Part shown: positions 34,904 through 43,060 of the stretch, piece by piece | How positions within the stretch are numbered: position 1 is the first letter of the stretch | Layout of the letters: the number at the start of each line of letters is the position of its first letter | Assembly (NCBI GenBank): GCA_963747735.1 | Contig: CAVVGE010000007.1 | Span: 434,001-498,000 of the forward strand | Direction: 5' to 3' | DNA from: AP-15 sp963747735 | GTDB lineage: Bacteria > Pseudomonadota > Alphaproteobacteria > ATCC43930 > CGMCC-115725 | DNA length: 64,000 nucleotides | Made by a program: the position numbers and the translations under genes | The notes under the pieces: model-generated | Told to the model about the DNA's origin: nothing | What the model saw: the letters and a program-made list of their open reading frames with translations, nothing else | Databases searched by the model: none

Positions 34904-36526
34904 GTGTCATCCTCCGGCACGCAATACGACGCGCCGCATCTCGGCAGGAACGCTGCGAACTGGGCGGCGCTGACGCCGCTCGTCTTTCTGGAGCACACCG
35001 CCGCGGTCTATCCCGAAAAGCTCGCAATCGTCGATGGGGCCCGGCGCGTCACCTATCGCGAATTCGGCGCGCGCTGCCGGCGGTTCGCCGATGCGCTGCG
35101 CCGGCGCGGGGTCGGGCCGGGCGATACCGTCGCGGTCATGGCGCCCAATGTCCCGGCGCTGCTCGAAGCGCATTACGGCGTGCCGATGGCGGGTGCCGTG
35201 CTGAACGCGCTGAACTACCGCCTCGACGCTCGCGGGATCGCCTTTATCCTCGCCCATGGCGAGGCGAAGCTCCTGATCGCCGACAGCGAATTCGCGCCGA
35301 TCGTCGAGACGGCGCTGAACCAGCTCGGCCGCAGGCTTCCGCTTGTCGAAATCGGCGAGCGCACGCTCGGCGGGACCGAATACGAGGCATTTTTGGCCGA
35401 GGGCGAGCCGACGGCAAAATGGCTGGCGCCGACGGACGAATGGGCGCCGATCGCGCTCAACTACACCTCGGGCACCACCGGCAACCCAAAGGGTGTCGTC
35501 TATCACCATCGCGGCGCGTTTCTGAACGCGCTCGGCAACGCGATCACCTTTGGCCTCGACCGGCAATCGGTCTATCTGTGGACCTTGCCGATGTTTCATT
35601 GCAACGGCTGGACCTATCCTTGGGCTGTGACCGCCGTTGCCGGGACCCATGTCTGCTTGCGCCGGGTCGAGCCGGCGGCGATCTTTGCCGCGATCGCCGA
35701 GCACCGGGTCACGCATATGTCCGGCGCGCCGATCGTGCTGAACATGCTGGCGCACGCGCCCGACGCGGTAAAGCGGCGCTTCGACCGTGTCGTCGAGGTC
35801 TCGACCGGGGGTGCGGCCCCGCCGTCCTCGGTGATCGAGGCGATGGAGCGGATGGGGTTTCGCGTGACCCACCTCTATGGGCTGACCGAGAGCTATGGGC
35901 CGACCACGGTGTGCGCCTGGCAGCAGGAATGGGACGCTCTGCCGCTCGCCGGCCGCTCCGCCAAGATGGCGCGCCAAGGGGTGGCCCATGTCATCCTCGA
36001 CCGCCAGCGCGTTGTCGATCCGGCGACAATGGAGGATGTTCCGGCCGATGCCGCGACGATCGGCGAGGTCGTGCTGCGCAGCAACACGCTGATGAAGGGC
36101 TATCTGAAAAACCCGGCGGCGACCGAGGCGGCGTTCGACCAGGGCTGGTTTCACACCGGCGATCTCGCGGTGCAGCACCCGGACGGCTATATCGAGGTCA
36201 AGGACCGTGCCAAGGACATCATCATTTCGGGCGGCGAAAACATCTCCTCGCTCGAAATCGAGGATGTGCTCTATCGCCATCCGGGCGTGCTGGAGGCGGC
36301 GGTTGTCGCCCGGCCCGACCCGCTCTGGGGCGAAACGCCCTGCGCTTTCGTCACCCCGAACCCCGAGGCGGGCCCGGTCACCGGCGAGGAAATCATCGCC
36401 TGGTGCCGCGCCAACCTCGCCCATTACAAGGCGCCGCGCACCGTCGTGTTTGGCCCGCTGCCAAAAACCTCGACCGGGAAAATCCAGAAATTCGAGCTGC
36501 GCCAGCGCGCCAAGGAGCTGCTGTGA
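34904..36526 (+). CDS. Acyl-CoA synthetase (AMP-forming, fatty-acid/short-chain type)
   Basis: A 540-residue ANL-superfamily ligase, activating a carboxylic acid to its CoA thioester through an acyl-adenylate. The P-loop is YTSGTTGNPKGV, followed by MFHCNGWTYPW, LYGLTESYGPTT, GWFHTGDLAVQHPDGYIEVKDR and the catalytic-Lys motif KTSTGKIQKFEL. The layout is that of AlkK/Faa-like short/medium-chain ligases. GTG 34904 has AGAGG upstream; a TTG at 34877 is a possible alternative. It heads an operon with an SDR, an APH-like kinase and DUF6285, a set usual for branched or aromatic acyl-CoA catabolism. Confidence 0.9.
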   Translation: MSSSGTQYDAPHLGRNAANWAALTPLVFLEHTAAVYPEKLAIVDGARRVTYREFGARCRRFADALRRRGVGPGDTVAVMAPNVPALLEAHYGVPMAGAVLNALNYRLDARGIAFILAHGEAKLLIADSEFAPIVETALNQLGRRLPLVEIGERTLGGTEYEAFLAEGEPTAKWLAPTDEWAPIALNYTSGTTGNPKGVVYHHRGAFLNALGNAITFGLDRQSVYLWTLPMFHCNGWTYPWAVTAVAGTHVCLRRVEPAAIFAAIAEHRVTHMSGAPIVLNMLAHAPDAVKRRFDRVVEVSTGGAAPPSSVIEAMERMGFRVTHLYGLTESYGPTTVCAWQQEWDALPLAGRSAKMARQGVAHVILDRQRVVDPATMEDVPADAATIGEVVLRSNTLMKGYLKNPAATEAAFDQGWFHTGDLAVQHPDGYIEVKDRAKDIIISGGENISSLEIEDVLYRHPGVLEAAVVARPDPLWGETPCAFVTPNPEAGPVTGEEIIAWCRANLAHYKAPRTVVFGPLPKTSTGKIQKFELRQRAKELL

Positions 36527-36544
36527 GGAGAGCGGCATGCTTTC

Positions 36545-36570
36545 GCTTTCCCGGCGCAGGCCGGGAAAGC
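36545..36570. repeat. Short palindrome with CCCGGCGCAGGCCGGG core
   Basis: A perfect 10-bp inverted repeat (GCTTTCCCGG with CCGGGAAAGC) around CGCAGG lies between the ligase and SDR genes. The same core forms both arms of the larger inverted repeat at 46751-46870, so this is a dispersed repeat family. Confidence 0.75.
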
Positions 36571-36594
36571 AATGACGACGAGGGTCTGCGCTGA

Positions 36595-37368
36595 ATGACG
36601 AGGTTGCCGAGCTTCAATCTTGCCGGCCAGGTGGCACTGGTCACCGGTGCGTCCGCCGGCATCGGGCGGCATCTGGCGCTGTTGCTCGCCGCCGCCGGCG
36701 CCAAGGTGGCGCTGGCCGCCCGGCGCACCGACCGGCTTGCCGAGCTCGCCGCCGAAATCGCGGCCGAGGGCGGCGTGGCTTTGCCGATCGCGCTCGACGT
36801 GACCCGCCAGGAAAGCGTCGCTGGCGCGATTGCCGAGGCCGAGCGCGGGTTGGGGCCGCTCGACCTTCTCGTCAACAATGCCGGGGTCGTCGTCTCCAAG
36901 CCGGCGCTCGACCATAGCGAGGCGGAGTGGGATTACGTCCTCGACACCAATCTCAAAGGTGCCTGGCTGATGGCCCGCGAATTCGCCAGCCGCCTCGTCG
37001 AGCGCGACCGGCCGGGCCGCATCGTCAACATCGCCTCGGTGCTGGGCACACGCACGATCGCCTATGTGCCGAGCTATTGCAGCGCCAAAGCCGGCCTTAT
37101 TCATCTGACGCATGTGCTGGCGATGGAGCTGGCGCGCCGCCGCATCCTCGTCAATGCGCTGGCGCCCGGCTATGTCGACACCGACTTCACCCATGATTTT
37201 TTGCGCAGCGCGCCCGGGAAAAAGCTGATCGGCCGCATCCCGCTCGGCCGGGTCGGCCGCACCGACGACCTCGACGGCGCGATGCTGCTCTTGGCGTCGC
37301 CGGCCGGCGCCTACATCACCGGCGCGGTGATCGCGGTCGATGGCGGGCACGGCGTCGCCGCCATCTGA
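36595..37368 (+). CDS. SDR family NAD(P)-dependent oxidoreductase
   Basis: A 257-residue classical SDR: VALVTGASAGIGRHLA binds the cofactor, LLVNNAGVV follows, the catalytic Tyr-Lys is SYCSAKAG, and the C-terminus is TGAVIAVDGGHGV. AARRTD after strand 2 suggests NADP(H) preference (basic residues). It overlaps the following kinase gene by 29 bp and would oxidise or reduce a hydroxyacyl-CoA or alcohol intermediate in the operon's pathway. Confidence 0.88.
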   Translation: MTRLPSFNLAGQVALVTGASAGIGRHLALLLAAAGAKVALAARRTDRLAELAAEIAAEGGVALPIALDVTRQESVAGAIAEAERGLGPLDLLVNNAGVVVSKPALDHSEAEWDYVLDTNLKGAWLMAREFASRLVERDRPGRIVNIASVLGTRTIAYVPSYCSAKAGLIHLTHVLAMELARRRILVNALAPGYVDTDFTHDFLRSAPGKKLIGRIPLGRVGRTDDLDGAMLLLASPAGAYITGAVIAVDGGHGVAAI

Positions 37369-38395
37369 AGACGAGCGCCGCGCGGCGCTGGCGCGGTTTC
37401 TGGCCGCGCAAACCGGGGCGCGAGCGGCCGAAATAACCGCGTTCGCACCACTCGCCGGCGGATCGATCCAGGAGAATTGGGGCCTCGATGCACGTTTTTC
37501 GGGCGGTTCGCTCGATGGCGAGCAGCGTCTGGTTCTGCGCGCAGCGGCCGCGACGGGGGTGCCGTCGAGCCTCGACCGGTTGCAGGAATTCGCCGTGCTG
37601 AAAGCCGCCTTTGGCGCCGGGGTGACGGTCCCGGAGCCGCTTTTCGCCGCCGCCGACCCCGCAATCTTCGGCAAGCCGTTTTTCATCATGCGCCGGGCAG
37701 CCGGCACCGCTGCCGCTCATCGCATCACCCGCGACCCGGCGCTCGACCCGGGCTTGCCGGCGCTCGCCGACCGGCTCGGCCGCGAGCTCGCGCTGATCCA
37801 CGCAATTCGGCCGCCCCGCCCCGACCTCGCTTTTCTGGCACCCGATGAGGAGGTCGGGCCGACACGGCAGATCGCCGTCTTTCGCGCCTATCTCGACGCG
37901 CATCCGATGCCGCGGCCGGTCTTGGAGTGGGGCATCCGCTGGCTCGAAACCAACCTGCCACCGCCGGTCCGGCCGGTGCTGTGCCACCACGATTTCCGCA
38001 CCGGCAACTACCTGCTCGACGGTGCGAAGCTGACCGGCATCCTCGACTGGGAATTTGCCGGCTGGGGCGACGGCCACGAGGATATCGGCTGGTTTTGCAG
38101 CAAGGGCTGGCGCTTTGCCAGGCTCGACCGCGAGGCCGGGGGCATTGCCGGGCGCGCGCCGTTCTATCACGGCTACGAGAGCGAATCGGGCCGCCGGATC
38201 GACCTTGAGCGTGTGCATTTTTGGGAGGTGCTGGCGAGCGTGCGCTGGGCGGTTATTGCGCTGCAGCAAAGCGACCGCCATATGCTGGGCGGCGAGCGCA
38301 GCCTCGATTTGGCGCTGACCGGCAGGCGTGCCGGCGAATGCGAGCTGGAGATCCTGATGCTGCTCGACCGCGGCGGAAACCCGGCCGATGCATGA
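37340..38395 (+). CDS. APH-fold phosphotransferase family protein (ACAD10/11-like)
   Basis: A 351-residue aminoglycoside-phosphotransferase-fold kinase. The catalytic loop is LCHHDFRTGNYLL (about residue 216), and the metal-binding Asp follows in GILDWEFAGWGD. The nucleotide-binding front lies in PLAGGSIQENWGLDA. Members beside acyl-CoA enzymes are thought to phosphorylate 4-hydroxyacyl-CoAs or similar compounds, as human ACAD10/11 kinase domains do. Overlaps with the genes before (29 bp) and after (8 bp) indicate a tightly coupled operon. Confidence 0.85.
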   Translation: MAGTASPPSEDERRAALARFLAAQTGARAAEITAFAPLAGGSIQENWGLDARFSGGSLDGEQRLVLRAAAATGVPSSLDRLQEFAVLKAAFGAGVTVPEPLFAAADPAIFGKPFFIMRRAAGTAAAHRITRDPALDPGLPALADRLGRELALIHAIRPPRPDLAFLAPDEEVGPTRQIAVFRAYLDAHPMPRPVLEWGIRWLETNLPPPVRPVLCHHDFRTGNYLLDGAKLTGILDWEFAGWGDGHEDIGWFCSKGWRFARLDREAGGIAGRAPFYHGYESESGRRIDLERVHFWEVLASVRWAVIALQQSDRHMLGGERSLDLALTGRRAGECELEILMLLDRGGNPADA

Positions 38396-38870
38396 TTTGC
38401 CGCGCGGGCCGGGATTGCTGGCCATCGCTCGCGAAATCCTGCTGAACGATCTGTTGCCGCTGCTGCCGCCCGAGCGCCGTCTCGACCTACGGCTCGTCGC
38501 CAATTGCATGGCGATCGCCGAACGCGAGGCCGTGGCAGACGCAGGATCGGCGGAAGCGATCCGGCGCGAGCTGGAGGGGCTGTACCACGGCGCCACCCTC
38601 GCCCACCCGGCCGCGTCGGCCGAGTCACCCCTCTCCCGCACTGCGGGAGCGGGGGCTTCGCGCAGCGAAGGGGGTGAGGGCGCGCCGGAGTGTTGGCGCC
38701 GCTTCGCCCGCGATCTGCGCAACGGCGCCTTTGAGAATTCGCCGGCCCGCGAGGCGCGGGCGCGCGCTATGCTGTGGCATCTGACGATCGCCAGATTGCG
38801 CCTGGCGAACCCGAGATTTCTCGCCGCCAACGGCTTCAGTGAGCCCGGCGGCCTTGCGCGGAGAGGATAA
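38388..38870 (+). CDS. DUF6285 domain protein carrying an in-frame palindromic insertion
   Basis: A 160-residue helical protein of the DUF6285 type that commonly follows an APH-like kinase in acyl-CoA operons: LLAIAREILLNDLLPLLP, LVANCMAIAEREA, and the C-terminal LTIARLRLANPRFL. Residues about 80-98 (SPLSRTAGAGASRSEGGEG) are encoded by a REP-like palindrome and have no counterpart in the family as I remember it, where this region is a short loop. The insertion keeps the frame. The start overlaps the kinase gene; RibB starts 3 bp after the stop. Confidence 0.75.
   Translation: MHDLPRGPGLLAIAREILLNDLLPLLPPERRLDLRLVANCMAIAEREAVADAGSAEAIRRELEGLYHGATLAHPAASAESPLSRTAGAGASRSEGGEGAPECWRRFARDLRNGAFENSPAREARARAMLWHLTIARLRLANPRFLAANGFSEPGGLARRG
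38625..38680. repeat. REP-like palindrome translated inside the DUF6285 gene
   Basis: Outer arms TCACCCC and GGGGTGA (38625-38631, 38671-38677) enclose two hairpins: CTCCCGCA/TGCGGGAG (38633-38649) and CTTCGC/GCGAAG (38656-38670). The CACCCCTCTCCCGC type resembles the intergenic repeat at 15911-16025. Confidence 0.7.
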
Positions 38871-38872
38871 GC

Positions 38873-39958
38873 GTGCCCCAATCCCGCGTCAGCCACGCGA
38901 TCGAAGCCTTTGCCGCCGGCGAGATCGTTGTCGTCACCGATGACGACGACCGTGAGAACGAGGGCGACCTGATCCTCGCCGCGGTCCACACGACGCCGGA
39001 AAAGATGGCGTTCATCATCCGCCACACCTGCGGCATCGTTACCGCACCCCTGACGGGCGAGATCGCCCGCCGGCTCGAGCTCAGCCCGATGGTCGCCGAC
39101 AGCGACGCGATCCACGGCACCGCCTTTACCGTCTCGGTCGATTACCGGCACGGCACGACGACCGGCATCTCGGCCGAAGAGCGCACCGCCACGATCCGCA
39201 ACCTCGCGAACGGCAATGCCGGCCGCGGCGATTTTGTCCGGCCCGGCCACATCTTTCCGCTGATCGCCAAGGATGGCGGGGTCCTGATGCGCTCCGGCCA
39301 TACCGAGGCGGCGATCGATCTGTGCCGGCTCGCCGGGATCGAGCCGGTGGCGGCGATTTGCGAGCTGGTCAACGACGACGGCACGGTGATGCGCGGGCCG
39401 CAGGTCGCGGCCTTTGCCAAGGCGCACACGCTGCGGCGGATTTCGGTCGCCGATCTGATCGCCTACCGCCAGGCGCGCGAAAAGCTCGTGACCCGGGTCG
39501 CCGAGTTCAAGGTGGCGAGCGAGATCGGCGAGCTCGCCGGCTATGCCTATGTCACCCCGTTCGACAAGGTGCACCATTACGCCTTTGTCTACGGCAATAT
39601 CGGCGACGGCACCAATGTGCCGACCCGGCTGCACCGCGCCAGCGTGCTCGAGGATTTGTTCGGCGGCGCCAAGCCGATCCATGCCGCGCTCGACCGGTTC
39701 AAATCGGCCGGGCACGGCGTCTTGGTCTATCTGCGCGACGGCACCTCGGGCGTGCCGATTTCCACGATCGGGGAAAACACCAGCCGGTCGGAGCGCGAGC
39801 GCAGCATGCAATGGCGCGAGGTCGGGCTCGGCGCGCAGATCCTGCGCGATCTTCGGATCTCGTCGATCCAATTGCTGGCGACGCGCTCGCGCACTTATGT
39901 CGGCATCGCCGGCTTTGGCATCGAGATCGTCGAAACCGAGCCGCTCGAAGGCGAATAG
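38873..39958 (+). CDS. ribB: 3,4-dihydroxy-2-butanone 4-phosphate synthase with degenerate GTP cyclohydrolase II half
   Basis: A 361-residue two-domain protein. The RibB half (residues 1-205) has the acidic loop VVTDDDDRENEGDLI, HGTAFTVSVDYRHGTTTGISA and SGHTEAAIDLC, all needed to make the four-carbon riboflavin precursor from ribulose 5-phosphate. The RibA-like half keeps the fold (RLHRASVLEDLFGG, ALDRFKSAGHGVLVYLR) but lacks the three zinc cysteines and the QEGRG substrate motif, so GTP cyclohydrolase activity should be absent. GTG 38873 follows GGAGAGG. Placement in a flavoprotein-rich catabolic operon is noteworthy. Confidence 0.88.
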   Translation: MPQSRVSHAIEAFAAGEIVVVTDDDDRENEGDLILAAVHTTPEKMAFIIRHTCGIVTAPLTGEIARRLELSPMVADSDAIHGTAFTVSVDYRHGTTTGISAEERTATIRNLANGNAGRGDFVRPGHIFPLIAKDGGVLMRSGHTEAAIDLCRLAGIEPVAAICELVNDDGTVMRGPQVAAFAKAHTLRRISVADLIAYRQAREKLVTRVAEFKVASEIGELAGYAYVTPFDKVHHYAFVYGNIGDGTNVPTRLHRASVLEDLFGGAKPIHAALDRFKSAGHGVLVYLRDGTSGVPISTIGENTSRSERERSMQWREVGLGAQILRDLRISSIQLLATRSRTYVGIAGFGIEIVETEPLEGE

Positions 39959-39967
39959 GAGCTGTTT

Positions 39968-41263
39968 TTGAAGAACCCGCGCCTGCGAGCCGTAGCGGGC
40001 AATCTGCATTACGCCTGGGTCATCGCCGCGGTCACGTTTGTGGTCGGGCTGGTGACCGCGGGAGTGCGCGCCGCTCCCGGCGTCTTGATCGTGCCGCTCG
40101 AGCACGAATTCGACTGGTCGCGGGCGACGATCTCGTTTGCGATCGGCATCAATCTCTTGCTCTACGGGCTGGTCGGCCCGTTTGCCGCGGCCCTGATGGA
40201 CCGCTTTGGCGTGCGCCGCACGATGACCCTGGCGCTGCTGCTGACGGGTGGTGCCGTGGCGCTCTCCCCGGCGATGCACCAGGCCTGGCAATTGGTGCTG
40301 CTGTGGGGGGTGGTCGTCGGCGCCAGCACCGGTGTCATCGGCGCCTATCTCGCGGCCTTTATCGCCGCCCGCTGGTTCAAGGTGCGCCAGGGGCTCGTCG
40401 TCGGCATCTTGACCGCGGCCAATGCGGCGGGCCAGCTGGTTTTTCTGCCGAGCCTCGCGGCGCTCGTCACCGGTTTTGGCTGGCGCGTGATGTCGTTGGT
40501 GCTGGCCGCCACTGTGATCGTTTTTGTTCCGCTCGTCATGGCCTTGATGCGTGACCGGCCGCGCGACCTCGGCCTCGCCCCCTACGGCGACGACAGCGGG
40601 CCCGGACCCGAGCCGGCGGCGGCAAACCCGTTCAAGGCCGCCTTTCAGGCGCTCGGCGACGGCGCCCGCAAGCGCGACGTCTGGCTGATCTCCGGCGGAT
40701 ATTTTGTGTGCGGCGCCACCACCAACGGGCTGATCGGCACGCATTTGATCCCGGCCTGCGTCGATCATGGGTTGAGCGAGATCCAGGGCGCGGGTCTGCT
40801 CGCCGCCGCCGGCGTCTTCAGCTTTGTCGGCGGCACCTTGTCGGGCTGGCTCAGCGACCGTTGGGACAACCGCTTGCTGCTCGCCTGGTATTACGGGCTG
40901 CGCGGGCTGGCGCTGATGTATCTGCCGTTCGCCTTTGGCATGTCGTTTTATGGGCTGACCCTGTTCAGCGTGTTTTACGGTCTCGACTGGATCGCCAGCG
41001 TGCCGCCGACGGTGCGGCTGCTCAGCCGTGTGGTCGGGGCCGAGCGGACCGGGATCATGGTCGCCTGGATCACCGTGGTCCACCAGATCGGCGGCGCTGC
41101 GGCAGCCTATCTGGGCGGCGTGGTGCGCATCGCCTTCGGCACCTATCTCGAAGCCTTTGTGGCGGCGGGTCTGCTGCTGATCGGGGCCGCTTTTATGGTG
41201 CTGTTCGTCGGCAGCGGCGAGCACGATTCCGGTCCGGCCGAGGCTGTGCTCGCGGCCGAATAA
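39968..41263 (+). CDS. MFS transporter (oxalate/formate-antiporter or monocarboxylate type)
   Basis: A 431-residue 12-helix transporter with a TTG start behind AGGAG. It begins YAWVIAAVTFVVGLVTAGVRAAPGVL and has GPFAAALMDRFGVRRTM as motif A and GYFVCGATTNGLIGTHLIP in the second half. This pattern recalls the monocarboxylate/OFA-like MFS group. It ends the operon begun by the acyl-CoA ligase and might import its substrate. It is unrelated at sequence level to the tandem MFS triplet at 30003-34362. Confidence 0.88.
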   Translation: MKNPRLRAVAGNLHYAWVIAAVTFVVGLVTAGVRAAPGVLIVPLEHEFDWSRATISFAIGINLLLYGLVGPFAAALMDRFGVRRTMTLALLLTGGAVALSPAMHQAWQLVLLWGVVVGASTGVIGAYLAAFIAARWFKVRQGLVVGILTAANAAGQLVFLPSLAALVTGFGWRVMSLVLAATVIVFVPLVMALMRDRPRDLGLAPYGDDSGPGPEPAAANPFKAAFQALGDGARKRDVWLISGGYFVCGATTNGLIGTHLIPACVDHGLSEIQGAGLLAAAGVFSFVGGTLSGWLSDRWDNRLLLAWYYGLRGLALMYLPFAFGMSFYGLTLFSVFYGLDWIASVPPTVRLLSRVVGAERTGIMVAWITVVHQIGGAAAAYLGGVVRIAFGTYLEAFVAAGLLLIGAAFMVLFVGSGEHDSGPAEAVLAAE

Positions 41264-41488
41264 TTCCGCGAACAAATCGGCAATTTGCGGGAGCAAGCCC
41301 GCCGGAACTCTCGCCGCTCTCCCGTTGCGGTCTTACCGGCGGTTGCCGCCGGTCGGGTCCGCCAGCGTGGCGCTTCGCGTTTCCTGCCGAAATCCAGTGT
41401 GATCTCCTTCATAGCGGCCGGTAGATCGCCCGCCCAAATTCCCGCTCGCAGAGGCGAAGCCCCCTGCGTTTGGAAAAGGACGGCGAAG

Positions 41489-41740
41489 GTGACGACGTAT
41501 AAAAAGCTGGGCGACACGCTCCAATGGCTGGGCAAAGAGGCGGCGGTCGACGAATTCATCCGAACCCGCGGCATCACCCGCTGCCCGACTGCCTGCGTGC
41601 TGCCGACGCAAGGCTCGATCGCCGAAGCCGACCGGGTCGCGCTCTCGGCCTATGCCAGCGCCCGCGATCGGGTGCGCCAGGCGAAGGCCGCGGCACGGGT
41701 GCGCTGGTTTGCCGGCGCCCCCGAAACCGCCGGCGAATAA
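41489..41740 (+). CDS. Small conserved hypothetical protein with CPTACVLPTQ motif
   Basis: An 83-residue protein. GTG 41489 follows AAGGA at good spacing; the open frame upstream has shadow-like composition. It starts TTYKKLGDTLQWLGKEAAVDEF and has a central IRTRGITRCPTACVLPTQGS with two cysteines three residues apart. I recall similar small proteins in other alphaproteobacteria, without known function. The Cys pair could bind metal or form a disulfide. No signal peptide. It sits alone in a 570-bp space between two operons. Confidence 0.6.
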   Translation: MTTYKKLGDTLQWLGKEAAVDEFIRTRGITRCPTACVLPTQGSIAEADRVALSAYASARDRVRQAKAAARVRWFAGAPETAGE

Positions 41741-41837
41741 GCCGGCCGCCGGTGAAGGGCCTGTGCGCCGATCGGAAATCGTTGACCTCGGGTGCGTCCG
41801 AGGTCAGCCTGCGCGCCGCGTTAGGTGGAGCGCCCCG

Positions 41838-42197
41838 ATGTCGATGCCGATCAAGCCGATCATCCTGATCGGCGTTCTCGCCAGCCTGCCGGCGCAGGCG
41901 CAGCTATTGGGGCGCGGCTTCGAATCGAACATCACCCTGACGCGTCAGGACCTCGATATCCTGCGCGAGACGGTGACCGGCAAAATTCACGGGCAGGCCG
42001 TCGGCGCGACCGCTTCATGGACCAACCCGGCTTCCGGCAATTACGGCACGATCAGGCTGGTGAGGAAGTTCAATTCCGGGGCGCTGCGCTGCGAGACGGT
42101 GCGATACACATTGACAACGACCAGGAGAAACGTCGCCGCCGAGCATTATACGTTCGACAGCTGCCTACAGCCGGACGGCAGCTGGAAAATCTCCTAG
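41838..42197 (+). CDS. Secreted RT0821/Lpp0805-like surface protein
   Basis: A 119-residue exported protein (signal peptide to about residue 22, SLPAQAQ). The mature part has the pattern ASWTNPASGNYGTIRLVRKF, then LRCETVRYTLTT, and ends CLQPDGSWKIS. This resembles the C-terminal domain of the 17-kDa antigen / RT0821-Lpp0805 surface-protein families, with two cysteines for a disulfide. GGTGGAG precedes ATG 41838. It ends 4 bp before the convergent mlaC stop. Confidence 0.65.
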   Translation: MSMPIKPIILIGVLASLPAQAQLLGRGFESNITLTRQDLDILRETVTGKIHGQAVGATASWTNPASGNYGTIRLVRKFNSGALRCETVRYTLTTTRRNVAAEHYTFDSCLQPDGSWKIS

Positions 42198-42201
42198 CGG
42201 C

Positions 42202-42837
42202 CTATCGCGCGGCGCTGGCGGTTTTTTGCCGCATCAGCGAGAGGAGGCCTTGCACCTGACCGCCGTGACGCTGAATGACCGAGGCGAATTCCGAGCGCTC
42301 GGTCACCATCATGCTGACCCCGCCGACAACGACGTCGCTGATCTTGTAGCCGTGGTCGCCGCCGATTAGCCGCCAATCGATTTCGATCGGCTGGGCCGCG
42401 CCCGGGCTGCTGATGTCGGTCGAGACGATGACCGCATCGGCGTCGGCCCGGCTGCCGCGGACCTTGAACTTCTCGCCGCTGAAATCCGAGAGCCGGGTGC
42501 TGTAGACCAGCACCACATAATCGTCGAACAATTTGAGGAATTCCTGGCGCTCTTCCGGGCTGGCGGTGCGCCAGTAGCGGCCCAAAACAAAGCGGGCGAT
42601 GCCGGGGCCGTCGAAATCGGCGTGAAACAGCCGGGCGAATCGCGCGCGCCGTTCGGCCATCGAGGCTTTGCCGCTCAGCACCGCGACCGCCTGGTTCAGC
42701 AGATCGTTCATAAACGCCGCGGCATCGGCAGTAGCGGCCGGCGATGGTTGGATCACCAGCCCGATCGCCAACAAGGCCGGCGCCACGGCAAGCAGCGAAC
42801 GGCGCCTCACCCGCCCCGCATTCTTGAACAAAGCCAT
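42202..42837 (-). CDS. mlaC: MlaC-type phospholipid-binding ABC transport component
   Basis: A 211-residue periplasmic MlaC/Ttg2D-family protein. The signal peptide ends near residue 36. The mature part has MAERRARFARLFHADFDGPGI and FVLGRYWRTASPEERQEFLKLF, hallmarks of the family, followed by the basket domain (PIEIDWRLIGGDHGYKISDVVVGGVSM). MlaC shuttles lipids between outer and inner membranes. The usual mlaEFD partners are not in this window, so this copy is encoded apart from its transporter. Confidence 0.88.
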   Translation of the reverse strand: MALFKNAGRVRRRSLLAVAPALLAIGLVIQPSPAATADAAAFMNDLLNQAVAVLSGKASMAERRARFARLFHADFDGPGIARFVLGRYWRTASPEERQEFLKLFDDYVVLVYSTRLSDFSGEKFKVRGSRADADAVIVSTDISSPGAAQPIEIDWRLIGGDHGYKISDVVVGGVSMMVTERSEFASVIQRHGGQVQGLLSLMRQKTASAAR

Positions 42838-43060
42838 AGGTTACCGCCCCCCTTCGGCCTTGGCCCACACCGCCCTATTACTCCGGCGGCGGGTGGCTGA
42901 CAATATCGTCGCGCCGCCGGACGGCGGCGGCACCCGCAGCGCCACCGCCGCAGGTCCGGCCCGCGGCATTTCCCTATCCCGCAGCGGTTGGCGCGGGCGC
43001 AAGCGCGGTCTATATCGAAGACCGTACTTCAGCCATCCCGTCAAAGCGATGAGGTCTGCG

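Noticed and set aside
34704..35027. A minus-strand frame ending in a peptide that looked protein-like (YVIPILTAARGHQDYQ)
   Set aside because: The rest is Arg-rich shadow sequence overlapping the acyl-CoA ligase start, and no family could be named.
37316..41296. A 1326-codon open frame on the minus strand, antisense to the APH/DUF6285/RibB/MFS genes
   Set aside because: Its translation is dominated by Arg, Gly, Asp and His with no domain motif, and four well-supported genes fill the other strand. Such frames arise from codon bias in high-GC DNA.
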